Assembly (NCBI RefSeq): GCF_910592395.1
Contig: NC_088313.1
Location: forward strand, 18,368,437 to 18,432,436
Reading direction: 5' to 3'
Length of the DNA stretch: 64,000 nucleotides
Source: Lineus longissimus
Lineage: Eukaryota; Nemertea; Pilidiophora; Heteronemertea; Lineidae
The notes beneath the pieces are model-generated. The model made no database searches. It was not told the origin of the DNA and saw only the letters and a list, made by a program, of their open reading frames with translations. This document shows, piece after piece, positions 46,526-60,687 of the stretch. The first letter of the stretch is position 1. Every line of letters begins with the position of its first letter. Position numbers and translations under genes: made by a program.

Positions 46526-46624
46526 GACTGGCTCTTAGCTGCTGGTAGGCATCATCAACTTAGACATCATACAAAGATAGTCGAGTCGTAATTTGTTTTT
46601 TTCTAAGATATCAATGGGTTGAGC
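46526..46624 (-). other. Probable 5' UTR exon segment of the DEP-domain gene
   Basis: A good acceptor (CTTTCAG, 46631-46625 on the minus strand) lies 99 bases before the start codon, suggesting that the coding start is in a second exon and that a non-coding exon lies upstream, perhaps near the YY1-like site at 47128. Confidence 0.4.
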
Positions 46625-47127
46625 CTGAAAGAATAGAATAAGTAGGCAATCTAAGAGAGAGACAACAAACACAAATGTCTAGTCCGCACTGGATCGCAAT
46701 TTGGACTACGCCTATCATGCCCTATGTGATGTCATCATGTTCAATGTTGCCTTGCTCGAGTAGTCAGTAGAGATTTCCTACATGTCCTATAGGCCTACTG
46801 CAAAGTGTCACCTTTTTTATTGTCCTACAATACATGATCATTAGACAAGTTACATGTAATATGATGATCATGATGTCCAACCTCTTTCACTAGACCTGAA
46901 GTTGCTGAGCATCTGATGGATTGATGAAATTGAAAAGTGAAAAACTGACTGAAAGAGAAATCATTAGTTATCAACTCTGTTTTATACTTTTTTAAACGAC
47001 AGTAATCATTTATGATCTAACGTTCAATGTAAGAGTAAACTACCGGTCCAAATTGCGAGAATTCTTGGAAAGAAGAGAATAAAAGGAGAAAAACAGGGCT
47101 CAGAAAGGCCACATACAGAAAAACGCT

Positions 47128-47138
47128 GCCGCCATTTT
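47128..47138 (-). promoter_or_regulatory. YY1-like motif, possible promoter of the DEP-domain gene
   Basis: The minus strand reads AAAATGGCGGC, a full match to the YY1 consensus, which commonly sits just downstream of transcription starts. It lies about 500 bases upstream of the inferred 5' UTR acceptor and in the right orientation. Confidence 0.4.
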
Positions 47139-47243
47139 GAACAAAGTCAGTGTCACATGACCACTTAACAACTTTTGAAACCATCCAAAAGTTTTTCCAA
47201 GATAATTCAAATATCATACACCAAATAAGATAAAAATCGTATA

Positions 47244-47267
47244 GATAATAATGATAATAATAATAAG
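47244..47267. repeat. Short (ATA/ATG)n microsatellite
   Basis: A run of trinucleotides, AGATAATAATGATAATAATA followed by ATAA, is visible. It is short and of no evident function. Confidence 0.6.
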
Positions 47268-48486
47268 CAAAGATTAAGTCAATATGCTTAAACATGAGCA
47301 TCTGTAAAAGAAACGGAAAAATTGATACAAATTTCAAAATTCACAAGCCCAAGCCTTCTGAACTAGTCCAAAACGTAAACGGCAACACGTGGATATGATC
47401 TTAAAATAGATACTGACGCGATAAGGAACGGAATTCCATGCTGTGACGTCATTTGCAGCGACGAACGGCCATGTTTGTTTTCACCCACAAAATTGGTGGA
47501 CACCGCAACTTCAGGGAAATTGCTGGCGGAAGGTCAGAGCTGGGTTTGAAAACATTCCCAATACTACATCGATTTCTGCAAGGATACAATGCTTATTGTG
47601 GATTTTATGGATAAATTGCATAGATAAGGTACATATATTGATGAAAATAATTGATTTGTTGTTCGCATAGTGGTTGATATTGGCTATAACACCGAAAATA
47701 ACTGAGCTCATTATGGCGCGAGCTGGACCGTCTGCTCGATAATAACTGAGCCGTGCATTTCGTACCGGTAGGCATGGTACGAAATCTTATCCTTTTAAAA
47801 TCACTCCAGCATGTCCATGTACTGTTTCATGCAATTTCAGTTTTGGCGTTTCTATATTCTGTAAGTTTGTGGTCGTGTAGCGATTTTTTAAATGTATTTT
47901 GTGACCTTTGTTGTCAAAAAACAAGCAGAAGCGGCCTAGCGGCGAAAGCGAAATTTTAGAATCAGTAGTGACGTAGCGAGCACGTGGCTTTGTTTGTATG
48001 GTTAACCCTCCCGACCCCAGCACAGTTAAAAAATTATATTTTCGGCCTTAAATTTTTGCCCCTGCCTGGATTTAGTTCTTATTTGTGGCAGTTTCTGTAC
48101 TAGTAGATCTTGGATTCTTATTATAGTTTCCATTTCTTCCTAAAGCTATTCAATACTGCTACAGTGCAAGTGTAGTGTAGCTGCTGAATGAATGATGGAT
48201 TTGATACGAAATAGAACAGTCAGAAGTGATAACAAAACTCCTACTAAAAATATCATACCTCATCCAAGTTGACTTGTAGGTTGTATGAAATACACTGTCC
48301 TTTTTTCTTCAGAATCAGATTCATGATTATGTTAGACAGACCAACCTACCTGGCATGCCTGGTGTGACTTTTTATTAAAAACCCAAAATGCATTGAGATA
48401 AGCTTTTCCAACTGAACAAAGCTATTTACTTGGTCGGCACTGGCTAAGTCTTAAGACAGTTGCATACTATACTACGGCACATAGTA

Positions 48487-48559
48487 CATTACAGAGAAGA
48501 ATTTATGCAGTGATGATCATATGGCATCCACGCTTTCAATAAAATAACGTTGTGGGCAC
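48487..48559. repeat. Dispersed direct repeat, copy 1
   Basis: The segment CATTACAGAGAAGAATTTAT, then GCAGTGATG, GGCATCCACGCTT and AACGTTGTGGG recurs in diverged form at 49643-49705, 1.15 kb downstream. Confidence 0.65.
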
Positions 48560-49642
48560 TGATGCGGTTCACGTAGATTTAGATTTAGATGTGCTGCATT
48601 TTATAATATCATGTGCCAAAATTTCATGCGCATGGGCTTATCTTTGGTCCAATGACTCTTCTTTTTTAATCCGCTGAATGTATATGTAGATTGTAATAAA
48701 AAATAAACAATTGAAACTTAGCATTAGCAAGGCATGGCGAGATTATAATTCCAAGATCAGACATTGATGTGATAAGCTATAAGGAGAACGGTAGATTGCA
48801 TATTGATTTACCCATTTGACTTGTGCCTGGATGATAGATCTTATGTGTAATGTATGATGTAATCACTATCGCTTTCGCGCTCAACTGGTTTGAACCCCAG
48901 AAATGCCTTACCTTCTCTTGTCTAGGTCTAATCTTTCCACTGTCCATAGGCATAGGCTACCAGTTTGCAAAGAGTGTGATTATTTCATATTGAAAAAATT
49001 CTCTGCTGTGGCACAATTATGGTTTCCTTTAATAGCAATATCAACAGGTACTTGTTTGGCTCTGATCCTCAATGAAATTTTAATTTAGGGTCCTAGTTGA
49101 TCATAATCCACTAAGTTCCAGTAATGAGGATTACTGAAATACAAGCCCTAGGAATTGTCTAGCAACAACAATATGCGTTCATCAGCCTTGTGTACCTGGA
49201 TACCAAAGCATTCATCTAGTTGCCAGGAAACTGGAGAATCATGTTGATGTCCACAATAATTCTTCGTAATTAGATGACAGAAATTTGGTTAAAAAGTGTT
49301 CCTGTTATTTTCCTGAGCGAGTGGAAGCAAGACTGAATAATTGATGGAGGATACCCTAGCAGTTTCCCTTCCCCTGCCAATCACAGCAGTCTAATGCTGG
49401 TAGTGCCAATGGATCATCAGTCCTGAATCATGAGGTTGTTGGGTAGGCTTCTCGGCAAGGCCGCAACTCTAGATAGCTGGTCTAACACTACAGTTGTGAC
49501 AGAGGAGACCTAAACAAATACCAGTCACCATACAAAAAAACATGCCACTCACTGCTCAGACAAAAATTTTGTCTTGGTTTTTCTAAAAAAATTCAGCATC
49601 TGAGTTCTGACAGTCACTCGCCCTTTTCCCACATGTCACCAC

Positions 49643-49705
49643 ACATTACAGAGAAGAAATTATTCAGTGATGGCATCCATGCTTGCAACAAAAAAAGTTG
49701 TGGGT
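49643..49705. repeat. Dispersed direct repeat, copy 2
   Basis: CATTACAGAGAAGAAATTAT, then TCAGTGATGGCATCCATGCTT and AAAGTTGTGGG match copy 1 at 48487 apart from small gaps, including one of about ten bases in the middle. Confidence 0.65.
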
Positions 49706-51456
49706 CTATCAATGTCTCGATGTCTAGGAGAATCATGATTCACAGTTTTCCACTCTTTTCAGTGAGTCATTATGGACATTCCTGTTCAGCATGTGGTTTC
49801 TCCCTGGAATAATCTGATGAAGGCTATTCAATTCATGTCCCAGGGCTCAAATATTACCATCAAAGCCTGGCTACAGTTTAGTATCAGAGTCGAGGAAAGT
49901 GCCAAACTATTATGGCTGCAAAATGTGCAAATAATGTACTTCTTTCTTCTGACACTGGACTGACAACTATCCAGCTTTTGAGGGATTTGTCGATGTCAAT
50001 TTCAAGTTGCAGATTTCTGAAACTAAGCATACTGATCAACCTAAAAAAAGCAGTCCAGGAAAATCGCTTCATCTGTTCTGAACCCCCTTCGAATTTGACT
50101 GTTTGAGGGGGATATCCAGCTCCACCCTATCACAAGTACTATATTGATATTGGCCATCGGCAAATAACAGTCAGCGTTGGCAGTGGCATTGAGCGGTAAA
50201 ACACAACTTGATCGGTAGATCATGTTCTCTGTATCCAAGGGCAGATGATAATGTTCAATTGGTTCATGTACTTGAATGTGGAAGTTGGAAGTCGTGTGGA
50301 AAGCAGCATTTTGGATCTTCATTGATTGTGTGAATACTGTATTGACACTACTGTATTGATGCTTTTTAAAAATCTTTATGCTGAAAAATCTGAAATATCC
50401 CCACATGAGCTTGGTGTATGTTCATTTCAATTCAGCATTGGGAATAGGATATGGTCTAAACCTGAATGATTTGTTCATTATTGCATTGAGGCTCCTTATC
50501 AAATAGTAAACACTATGCCGCCAACATCACAGTACATGTAATCACACCAGGGATCCCTTCAGTAGCCCCACTATGGTATTGATCACACACGAGCATGTAC
50601 AGCTTTCGCTCATCTAGTGCTGAAGTGCAACATTTATGTGGCGCATAATTCACATTCAGCTCTGGTATTCCAGCTCCTAAACATAGATTTTCAGACACAG
50701 GAGAACGATTGTGAAAGAAGGTCCCTGTGGGGTCTGAGCCGAGATCATTCATATACCCCCTTTGGGATGTCATCATGGGAACTTTTATGCTTGAATTTGA
50801 ATGGTTGACCTAAAAACAGATCTATTCAAACTGACACTTCAAAAAATTCTTCCAAACATGCCAAATATGATTTTGAAAACATGTCATGTCATGTCTTTTT
50901 CGTAGTTTTAAATACCAAGCTTTTACTGCACCTAAGCAAAATGATCAAGCTTACTGACTGAACTTGTTTTAGCCATCTGAAGCTGTCAATAATTGATATT
51001 ATGCAGTAGCTCATCCTTTCATTCAAGCTGAATCCAAATGATGTGATGGCTTTCAGACAATTTCAGTTTCCATTTCTCTGTCGAGTTGGCATGTATGCAC
51101 AATGGTTTCACATAAGATGATGTTACCTAAAAGGTCAGACATTCTTGTTGATGATGTAGTGAGATACTAGGTAAATGTCTCTTGTCAGGTGAATGTCAGG
51201 TCTGGTCAGCCAGTCCCTGACTGTAATTAGGCTAACCAGGATTGTTGAGAGGTTTGCCTGTTGACAACCAAAGTCGCTTGCCAAGATTCCTTAAGAGAAA
51301 TACTCTCTGGGCCTCAATAAAATAAAATCTAAAGTGAATCCTGAATCACAATTGTCGTCTGATGTCATGGATAACTCCATTGTCAGCAATACCTAATACA
51401 CCAGAAAGAAAACAAGAGAATTGGATTTCCAAGAACCAATATTACTAGAAACGCTA

Positions 51457-51745
51457 AACAGATCAAGTGGAGGGGACATCTCAGGACTAGTACTCCTAGC
51501 TGGTAACGTGATGTTAGCATACAGTACCACCGAGACTGCATTGTGGTTCGAAGAATTGCTGAATATATTCGGTGGGATATTATTTCTGTGTGGAGCACTT
51601 AGCTGATAAGCAAGCATCTACCAAACCATTGCAGCTGAATTGTATCGAAAAACTAGCGTGCTGCATGTGGCAAGGCTTTTACAGATCTGGTAGGGGGGTG
51701 TCTCAGTAGTGCAAGGCTGAACAGATCAAGTGTAGGGGGCATCTC
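51457..51745. repeat. Short repeat ACAGATCAAGTG-AGGGGGCATCTC, three copies
   Basis: Copies lie at 51457-51482, about 51681-51706 (more diverged) and 51720-51745. The last two are nearly adjacent. The unit is about 26 bases. Confidence 0.6.
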
Positions 51746-54700
51746 CCTCTTGGGAAAGCCATACTACCTGTTATTAGCGTGTCGCTGAGGCTAAACAATT
51801 TCACTACACTCCACAGTGATACTCTTGGGTGTCAAATGAGGGATTTTTATCGCTTTCATTATGCAATCATGATTGCAGATCGGTCACTTGTTTGCAGGCA
51901 CTTTTATCCTGTAAGCGACCATGCTTCTTTTGTCATCATTGGTACCCCAAGGAATTCACTGATTTTCTTAGGTGATGCAAATTCTCTTTGCATTGATCTA
52001 GATGAGTCATCACTAACACTTAACAGGTCAAATACGCTGATCTGCAGATCAGATCTCAAACACTACTGCATGCTCTGTGATTTGTAAACACATCCTTAAA
52101 CACCAATCAGGTTCGTGAGAATTTTTTTTACCGCTTTCAATTTGGGGGAATCCCAGTACCCCGTGACACATGGACATCTGTCTAGGAATTGGAATTGCAA
52201 AATGAATGCAAAAGACCTCAATGCATGGCGTCAACGCTGGGTGTGGTTCAACCTTCCCTTCCTGCTCAGTGAGCATTACTCTACTCTATGCTAAATAACT
52301 CATTTTGTATTCCTACACTGCGCAGTGTTGCTTTATTTTATCGAGTTGCTGCTTGGCTCACTCAGGTTGTCTGCTGGGAACTGATGCAATAAAAGTTCCT
52401 ATGACCTATATATGAAAACCATCTCACACTACTTGTGTATCCAACATGAAATCCAACATGTCACTGATGTCTCATGAATGTGGAACCCTGATGGATTACA
52501 TCTTACACTTGACACAGCTGCCCTCTAATTTCCCAACGTGATATTGGGCAAAGTCACTTTACTGAAACTGAATGTGATTCATAGACCACAACCATGCTGA
52601 ATTGGTGGCATTCCCATTTCCAAGCATGGCGGAGCTTGTCTACTACTCTAGAACCTGTTGTGTAAAAAACCCAATAAAATTAAAAAGTGCAAAGGTTTAT
52701 GTGAAATCACCTGTAACATCACATCATAAACAGGCTAGGACGAGGAGCAGCAGCCTGGGTTTACTGAGTTTGTGGGAGATGGGATTGCAATTGCATCCGT
52801 ACCGAAAGCCAAGTGATCCATAGTTATGATTGATAGACCACGCTGAAAAAAACTTTCAAAAAACACATTGCTGTTTTCAGGTCCATTTTGTCAATCACCT
52901 TGACTTGTTGATACATGAACATATTTCGAGTATAGAATCTTTTTTCCTTTGCACATACACCATGACCATCGCCTTTCAAGTTCAATTCATCTCTTTTCCA
53001 TTCCCATTGATTGCAACACCAAACAGTCTGCACATGTTTCCCGACCTTTACATACAATATGCCAGCGGTGGAACGAACTCTAGTGTGGCCCAAAAATAGT
53101 GTATTATTATCAACGATGGTATTGATGTTTGCACACTGTATGAATATGAGCTTGAACTTGAATATCAACAGAACACACTATAAATCATGAATGTTCTTAT
53201 TTCTATTGTATAAAAATGTTGTAGGCCCTCCATGGCTGTGCAATAAATTAGCCTAAACCTCTCTTATCAGACACTACTCATTTGGTCGGTGTCTACATGT
53301 GTACCATACTGGGTGTCGCAAAAAAATTCACGAATTGTTCATTATGACACTGACAGCATTGATGTGTATTTTTAAAAGATGTTTATTTTTATCTTCAAAT
53401 CAGAAGGTCAGGATGTTATAACTGATATGTTTCCATTTCTATTGTCTGAAAAATTCCTTGTTGTAAAATACCCCCGTTGCATAATCTAGGTTTTGATTTT
53501 CCTATTTGTCTGCTTGCCCTGGTGTGGACCACCAGATTATCAGATGGACAAGTAACTTCGGTCAATTTGTTGCCCTGTTGACAAGTAGAAATGCGTATAC
53601 AATGCCTGCGGGCTTGCCAGATAAAACCAACAACTGCTGTCACCTGACATGCCTGATTGATACATAGACTTATTGAGAGAGAAAAATGGAATATTTACAT
53701 CTGCGCAACCTTTTATACTCTGTTTTGAGAACTTGTCAATTGATTTGATGCTGCCCTATTAAAATCTGTTTCACAGAGTATGGGCATACCATAACCATGA
53801 ACTATATTCGAATCTCGATGTTGAAATGACATGCAGTGATCTACCAACATCATTTGTATATTTGACCATTTGCCTTATTAACACAAAAGCCATTCATTGT
53901 AGGATCTTTATAGAGAGGTTCTGCAAAATGTTACATGAATTCACATTGTTGTCAACATCTGCCACTTTCAGATAATAGATTGGTACAGTGCTGCCATGCT
54001 GTATTGTATTGTTGTACTACCACTTCATACTGCATTCTAAAGCAGCTTCTCGCTTGCTATGTTTCAGGCATGCCTGCTGTAGCATTCTGAACTGCCATTG
54101 GATGGAAAATAACATGATGGCTATACATGTACCTTCAAAGGTTTGTATTCATGATATTTATGCATGGATATTCCTGCAACTTCTCTGTTGGTATGTCCTT
54201 CATGTCCTTGGAACAACGGAGATGTGTTCTTTGTTGTACTTGTATATGAAGTGGCCATCTATCTTGATATAATACAATGGGATTATTGTATGATCTTGCA
54301 GACCTCTCTATCAAGAACCCAAGCTTGTGAGAAAGCAACTACATTTACTTTTCAGAAAGTTTATATCCTTATAAGTTTAAGATAGAAATAGATAATAAAT
54401 AATCATGAATTAAATGTCAATGGTCATGCCCTTTGACTTTTGGCATGCAAACGGTTGTAATTGAGAGGTTTTCATGATCTTGAACTTCTTAATGACAACT
54501 GTATGTACATGTATGTTGCACTGCTTCTAACCAGTCTTGATTGGTGCAGAGTTTAAAGTGTTTTGAGGAAGTTAAAAGCTGTTTTTTTCAAAACGACTGC
54601 AGAGCTGGAGGGCAAGTAAGCATGCAAGCTTCATTATCATATCATGAAGACCATGATAAACCGAATGGTGGAACTCCGTATCATGACTCCGTCCCCCGAC

Positions 54701-57700
54701 ATGTAATGGTTGATGGAAGCTTGTCGTGTTCTTTGCAAGAATGAGTCACATGACGCTTTGGTCTGGGTGCAAGGTGCCACTGTTGGAACATTCTGAAAGC
54801 CTATTGTACCGCTTTAACTGTTCTGTTTGTTACTGGTAACCAGAGGGTTAGAATAAATGGCGGTGGCCCATTTGTCCTACATGGAGAGTATTCGTAACCT
54901 ACTGAACCATGTGCTATTCTAAAGTTGGCATATTTTATTCAAGCCTTTGTACCTTGGGTTAACACCATGCAGTTGATTCAGCCGCGTATTTTTCGAGTGG
55001 GCTTATGGTTTTTGGTCACCTTTTCATGTGGAGCTCAATTTTAGGTTTTTTTTCATATTTCTTCAGTGGGATGCAGAGTTCCACAGTAAGTTGTGCATAT
55101 TTTTCTTTCTGATTCTTGTTTTAAAAACTTTCTCATTGCTGTTAGAACTGCGTTTTCATGGTTTTGAGTTATTACAGCAGGCTTTTGTTGAATGATAAAT
55201 ATGTTCGCCTGGGGCAATTCTCGATTGCACATGCTGAGTTAACCCTTGGTGGGGGTGGGGTGAGAGCCAACTCTAAAACCAGAATTAGCCACTGTATTTG
55301 AAACTTGTGTTAAAAGTGGTGTCCCTATAGAGAGGTTTCTACTGATGGTTTGCACTATGGAATATTTTTCACAGTTATATTTTATTTTTAAATATGATGG
55401 TTGGTGTTATCAGAAAGAATGAAGGCAGTGGGAGAGGTCACCCTGAGTGAGTTATGTTTGTGGACTGATTCATGTTAATCTGTCAATGTCTGTTGTGTTT
55501 TGAAAATAGGAATATAAGTCATGTGGCAGTGAAGTTCATATGCTTTACAGTTTGCAAAGACAACACATGGCCTATTTTCATATTTGGTTGGGTGACCATG
55601 CAGGGAGTCATTGTGCATGCTTAGTTGTCATCGAATTGTGAAAATAATCTTTGTCATGGTCATCCTTTTAAAATTGAGTGTAGAATGTTAAGGAATTTAA
55701 AATACACTCACTGTGCATGTTGTGGATTGAAAAGAAAAATGAACATTTTAAAACACTGTAGGCCCTTCTTTGAACAGGGTGTTCAAAAGTCTTCCTCTTG
55801 TCCTATTCCTTCAGAGCAGGGCAATAGCTAGTATGGCAAGAGGGGGCAAATCCCCAAAAGGCGCCCACCCCAGCATCACAGACAATGTGGTTTTGACACA
55901 TGTGACCAATTTCTCGTCATTATACTTGAGGCAATAATACCAAAAAGCATAGAAGTCTTCGGGTCTTCTTTTATCTGGATGGAGGTTTTTTCTTGGCAAT
56001 ACATACAGATTGCATTGCAACCATCACAACCTGATTGAAAAGCGTTTAAATTGATTACATGTACTTTACCAGTTATTGTGATCATCTGCTGATTCAGGAA
56101 TATTCCAGCTGTTCTTTTCTATTCTGGTCAAAAGAATAAACTGCGTCATGTTCCATTTTAAAACAAACTACAGGGTGTCACAAAATGAGCCAGGTACATG
56201 TGCATGTGACTGGTAGAAGGGGCAATCATATTTTGTTGTGCCTGGTCTAAAATTTACCCATTTTCGGAAGTATCTTTGTATCTTTGATATTTGCCTCAGC
56301 TGTAAGGAATCAGCCAAATACATTAACTGGTCCAACCATTACCAGTCAGCCAAAACCGTATGTTCTTTGTCTGGGCCTAATTTTTTTCAGAGAGTTGGGT
56401 TTTTCACATTGTTGGTTTGTAAATTGTATAGAATACTTACAAAATGTGCCCATGTTATTGACTGATAAAGGTTTCGGTCATTGAACTAGTTGTACCATTA
56501 AACCTCCATACTAAAACCAAGGACACTCTTGTGACTGCTTGATAGAGAGGTAGTCCTAATTACAGAGGTTCATTGATTGGATAGAGTAGAGATGATAAAC
56601 TTGTCATCATCAGTGCCCTGAATAGAGAGTAGTTGTCTGTGTGAGTTTGCCACTTAGGGAGGTTCCACTATGATAGCATTCATTTGTAGTGCTTGATCGA
56701 TAGTTCTGGAACAGAGTATATTTTTGTGCTGTGCACACACCATTCATAACACATTGAAGCCTACAGCACATGGATTTAATGGCGATTTGGCCTATTTCAG
56801 CTATAAACACACAGCCAGCATGTTCACAACTCTGGCTGGTTAGGCATTCAGGTGAGAAAATCTCTCTTTGTTTCCATGAGTTTTGGGGGGTTAACCCACT
56901 CTGGCTGGAGATGTCTTTTGTTCGCTGGGGTATTCAAGAGCGTGGAGTAGTTCTTTGTTAACCCTTTGTGCTTCATTGGTGGGGATAGAGGAATATGTTG
57001 GAGTTGGATATCAATCTAGTGGTATGAGTCGTCTCAAGATATTGAGAGTTAACCCTTTCCAGATTGTTTACATAATTTTCAAGTGGATTTCAGAGTGGAT
57101 TTTGTGCCAAGGATATTCCAAATGTTGTCATTTGGTCCATGTTCATATAGGCCTACTTTAATACTTAGTTAATTAGTAGCACAAGTGAACTCTGTGTTTG
57201 TGTATTATTTTAGTCCTCGTACATGATGATACCGGTTATGATTATTGAGATGCCCCCTCACAGTCACATGCTCATTGTTAACACCTTCACACCTTTTATA
57301 CGTTTTATAAATGTGTGTGGACAGATTTATTCTTTGGGGGTCTGATATCACTTAGCCATATGATCACAGTCCAGTGATAATGTTTCCTTACACATGTTCT
57401 GTGGTACATATTTGTATAGTATGATTCGTGATATTCACTGTTATTGACTACTGCTATTGACAGAGCTGACAGTCCCTTTTTAAAAATGTGGAGGTTTAGT
57501 GGGGTAGAGTCCTTATGGTTGTCCATGATTGCTGATGAAATTTAGTGTCTTGATAATCAGTATGCAGGTCTATCGTCATTTCATGACTCATGATTAAACT
57601 TGGTTTACTAGTAGGCCTATAGTATTGGGGTATCTTGCTAAAATGTCCTGTGCTGTGCTGTGTTGTAAGACTACATGACCTTGGGATGTTGTTTCAAATT

Positions 57701-60687
57701 TCATTGGCTTTATAAAAACAAACCATGTTTTAGATCAAATAGGCCTATCACAATGGCTGATGCTGTGCACATTCTGAGAAATGCCACATGTCGGGTTTTA
57801 CCCAACAGTCTGCTGGCTGGTTTGAAGTTGAGTCATATAATCCATAAACCATCAAGTATTGTTCATTGAAACATATCAAATCATTAACCCTCCGATTCTG
57901 TATATTCATGATTCAGCTGATGTAATTAGGCCTTGGCCCTATTGACCTGGCTTTAGGTCAGGGTACCTGGACCTCTTACCGATTTTTGCCTTTGTTCATG
58001 ATGACGTTATCTGACCTCTCACCCAGCTCAAGGCCATTGAGGTCATCAGGTAGTATTTGGGGGTAGGGGGGGAGTTGTTGAAGCTAGTTGTAGCAGCTGC
58101 AGGGGTCCAACTGTTTAGTGGGCATCATCGGCATCACTTGCATGTGTGACATTTTGCCAGGGACCTGTGTGACATTTGGCAGGGACCAGATAGTGTCCTT
58201 GGTCATTTTCAGAAAGAGGCTCGAGGGAATATTATTTGAAGATAAATGGGTCGCCCTTAAAACTATGACCCCAAAGGAATTGAATTGGTGTGTTCTTATG
58301 TAACTTCATATCTTTCATTATTCATTCAAAGATATCTTATCTTTCCATTTGTAGGTGGGTCTACATTATTTAAGTATGAGTTTGATACGCAATATGATAA
58401 ATTAGGCTGATACAACTACAAGCTCTAGGCTAATACAAAATTGACATGTGATTTAGTCAAGGCATCGTTTCTGCCCTGAATAATGATTGAGACCCAGGAC
58501 TATTTATGAGCGTCTTGTGTAGTGGTTGATGGAGAAAGAGAGATAAGTTGATAGCGTTTTAGATTGTTCATTTCAGGTAGAGTGCAATATGCGATAAGAT
58601 TTTATTTGTAAGGGGGGCTGATCTTTCAGGTGACCCTTGCTATCTATTCTTATTTCAGCTTTAGTACAGGTACTATTCAGTACATTGAACTTCCCCTATT
58701 ACTGGGAGTGGCTGTCTGTGTCAAAGGCTTTTCAAACAAGTCCTCATTCATTGTGACAAGTTCTATTTGTCGAGATAACCTGGAAACCTAGCACTTTGAG
58801 GGAGAAATTGTTTTCATCTGACTCAGTGACAGCAGACCAATGGTTTGTTGTGATGTGAACGTAGGCCATTATTTCTAGGTATTGCTGATGTATGGAAGGA
58901 CCACCTGGTTCTGAATTCCAAATTCTCTGGTACTATTAGAGTTGGACAGTATCTTGTGAAATTTCAAATGCATAAATGTCATTGTTTGTTTCACATCCAC
59001 TTTGATACCTGCATATATCATGAGTTGGTCCCCTTTGGCATTCAGTTCATGCAGATCATTGTTGATATCATAAAGGAATTGAACAGCTGACAGTCACACT
59101 CGATGTAAATCAGGATGAATATACTTTTAATGGCAGATTCTATACTGTACTGTGCTGTGCATGTACTGCAGAATAGTGCTGGAGAAGTTGTTGGAGAACT
59201 GTTCATATATGCATTTACAGTATGTTAGTGAACCGCATGCTTTGTAATGGGAGAAACCTATTTATCACTTTAGTTCATAGTTTGCCCAAGACCACATCTA
59301 ATTAACCTTCTAATTCTGACAATAAGAGCCCCACGTGACTTGTGTCCCAGATGTGATTGAGTTTATCGTGTGATTGTAATAATCACTACCCCGGTATTGG
59401 AAATCACTATTCCATAATTCCTATTGACCCAAGTTACTCCATTCTGTTTGATCTCAGAGCGTAATCAACAAGCACATGGCTATACTCTGCGATACAGTGT
59501 GCATAATACATGTACATGTTATGCTATGCACTAAACCTAGCGACTGTTCTGGTAACTTGGCAACCTTGGTAACAAGACCACCTCCCGTTAATGAGACTAT
59601 CACAGTAGTCTTAATTGACTAATCCAGTTCTAGTCAAGCAATAACTGTAAAGCCAGACCAGACAAACCCTAATTATGAGGTGCTGCACCCTACCCATGCA
59701 TCTGGGTACCCTGTAAGCTCCACTTCAAATCACCTGGGCAGCTCAATGAAGAAACACTCTAAAAATGCTGAGAGTGAGAATATCATAGATATGATTGTGT
59801 TGTGTGGATTATGTCAACGCTATTTCTGCTCATGACAGCTGATGCAATTTGTGCATATGAAATGTTCACTCCCCATACCCCGCCATGAGGGACATTGAAA
59901 GAGCGTGGCTTTCATGCAGGTGCAACCTTCACCAGATCTCAGCACATGTGGGATGGAGTATCATTGTATCGACACCGCTGGCAACACAAGCTATCGACCA
60001 GATTGAATTAGATTTTTGTGCTTCAGAGAGGAAAACAAGGACAGCTTGATCGGGAATTATCTGTAACGCCAGTGTCAGAGTGTTATGAAGTTTCCTTTCT
60101 ATAATGATGTATGTAACATATATGTATAACCTATACGTTTATCACTCGAGACCATGAACATCCTAAGAAAGTTGAAGCATTTCCAGTGGCAGAATGGGTG
60201 TACATGTGGATGTACAATCAAAGTAGGTTGATGTTGTTTATAGCTTGAGACTAATTTTTAGAAAGACTGCTCTTGTTCTATTTTCAGATTCAGAAACATG
60301 ACTAATCTATGGTGTGTAGTTTTCCTTGCAGATAATTGGGTTTATTGAACATGTTGTGTTAACACTCTCGTCTGAAAGTGTTAATCAGTTTTTGCCCAAC
60401 TCAGCTGTGGTGAATCTTGTCAACACTTAACCGTTCCACTGGTATACAATGTATCTCAATAGTAATCTTCTCTATCCATTCTCTATTTACAGATTTCATA
60501 ATGACGACAAAAAGCCAGCGATAACGAGTGAGACATGATGTGGGAAGCTGTAATCGTGTGCTATCATTGACAACAACGGAACTGACAATTACGTGTTGTG
60601 TATTACATGGACGGTTATGATAATAGTTAGCAGTCTTTCGTACAAACAATGGCATTATTACGTATAACTTAGCAAATCTATGAAACG

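Larger units (their letters stand above)
46526..60687. other. 14-kb region without recognisable genes
   Basis: All longer open frames here are under about 115 codons, lack family motifs and do not join across plausible splice sites. The stretch contains a diverged direct repeat pair (48487-48559 and 49643-49705), a triple short repeat (51457-51745), and a microsatellite. It includes upstream sequence of the DEP-domain gene on the left and of the terminal gene on the right. Non-coding first exons or regulatory elements for either gene could lie inside. Confidence 0.55.

Noticed and set aside
48885-48900. CTGGTTTGAACCCCAG, resembling a tRNA T-arm
   Set aside because: No box A, anticodon arm or acceptor stem at the correct distance upstream, so it is neither a tRNA gene nor a readable SINE head.
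53416-53643. Open frame in the 14-kb gene-poor region, examined as a possible small gene
   Set aside because: The translation has no domain motif, signal peptide or repeat, and neighbouring splice sites do not extend it.
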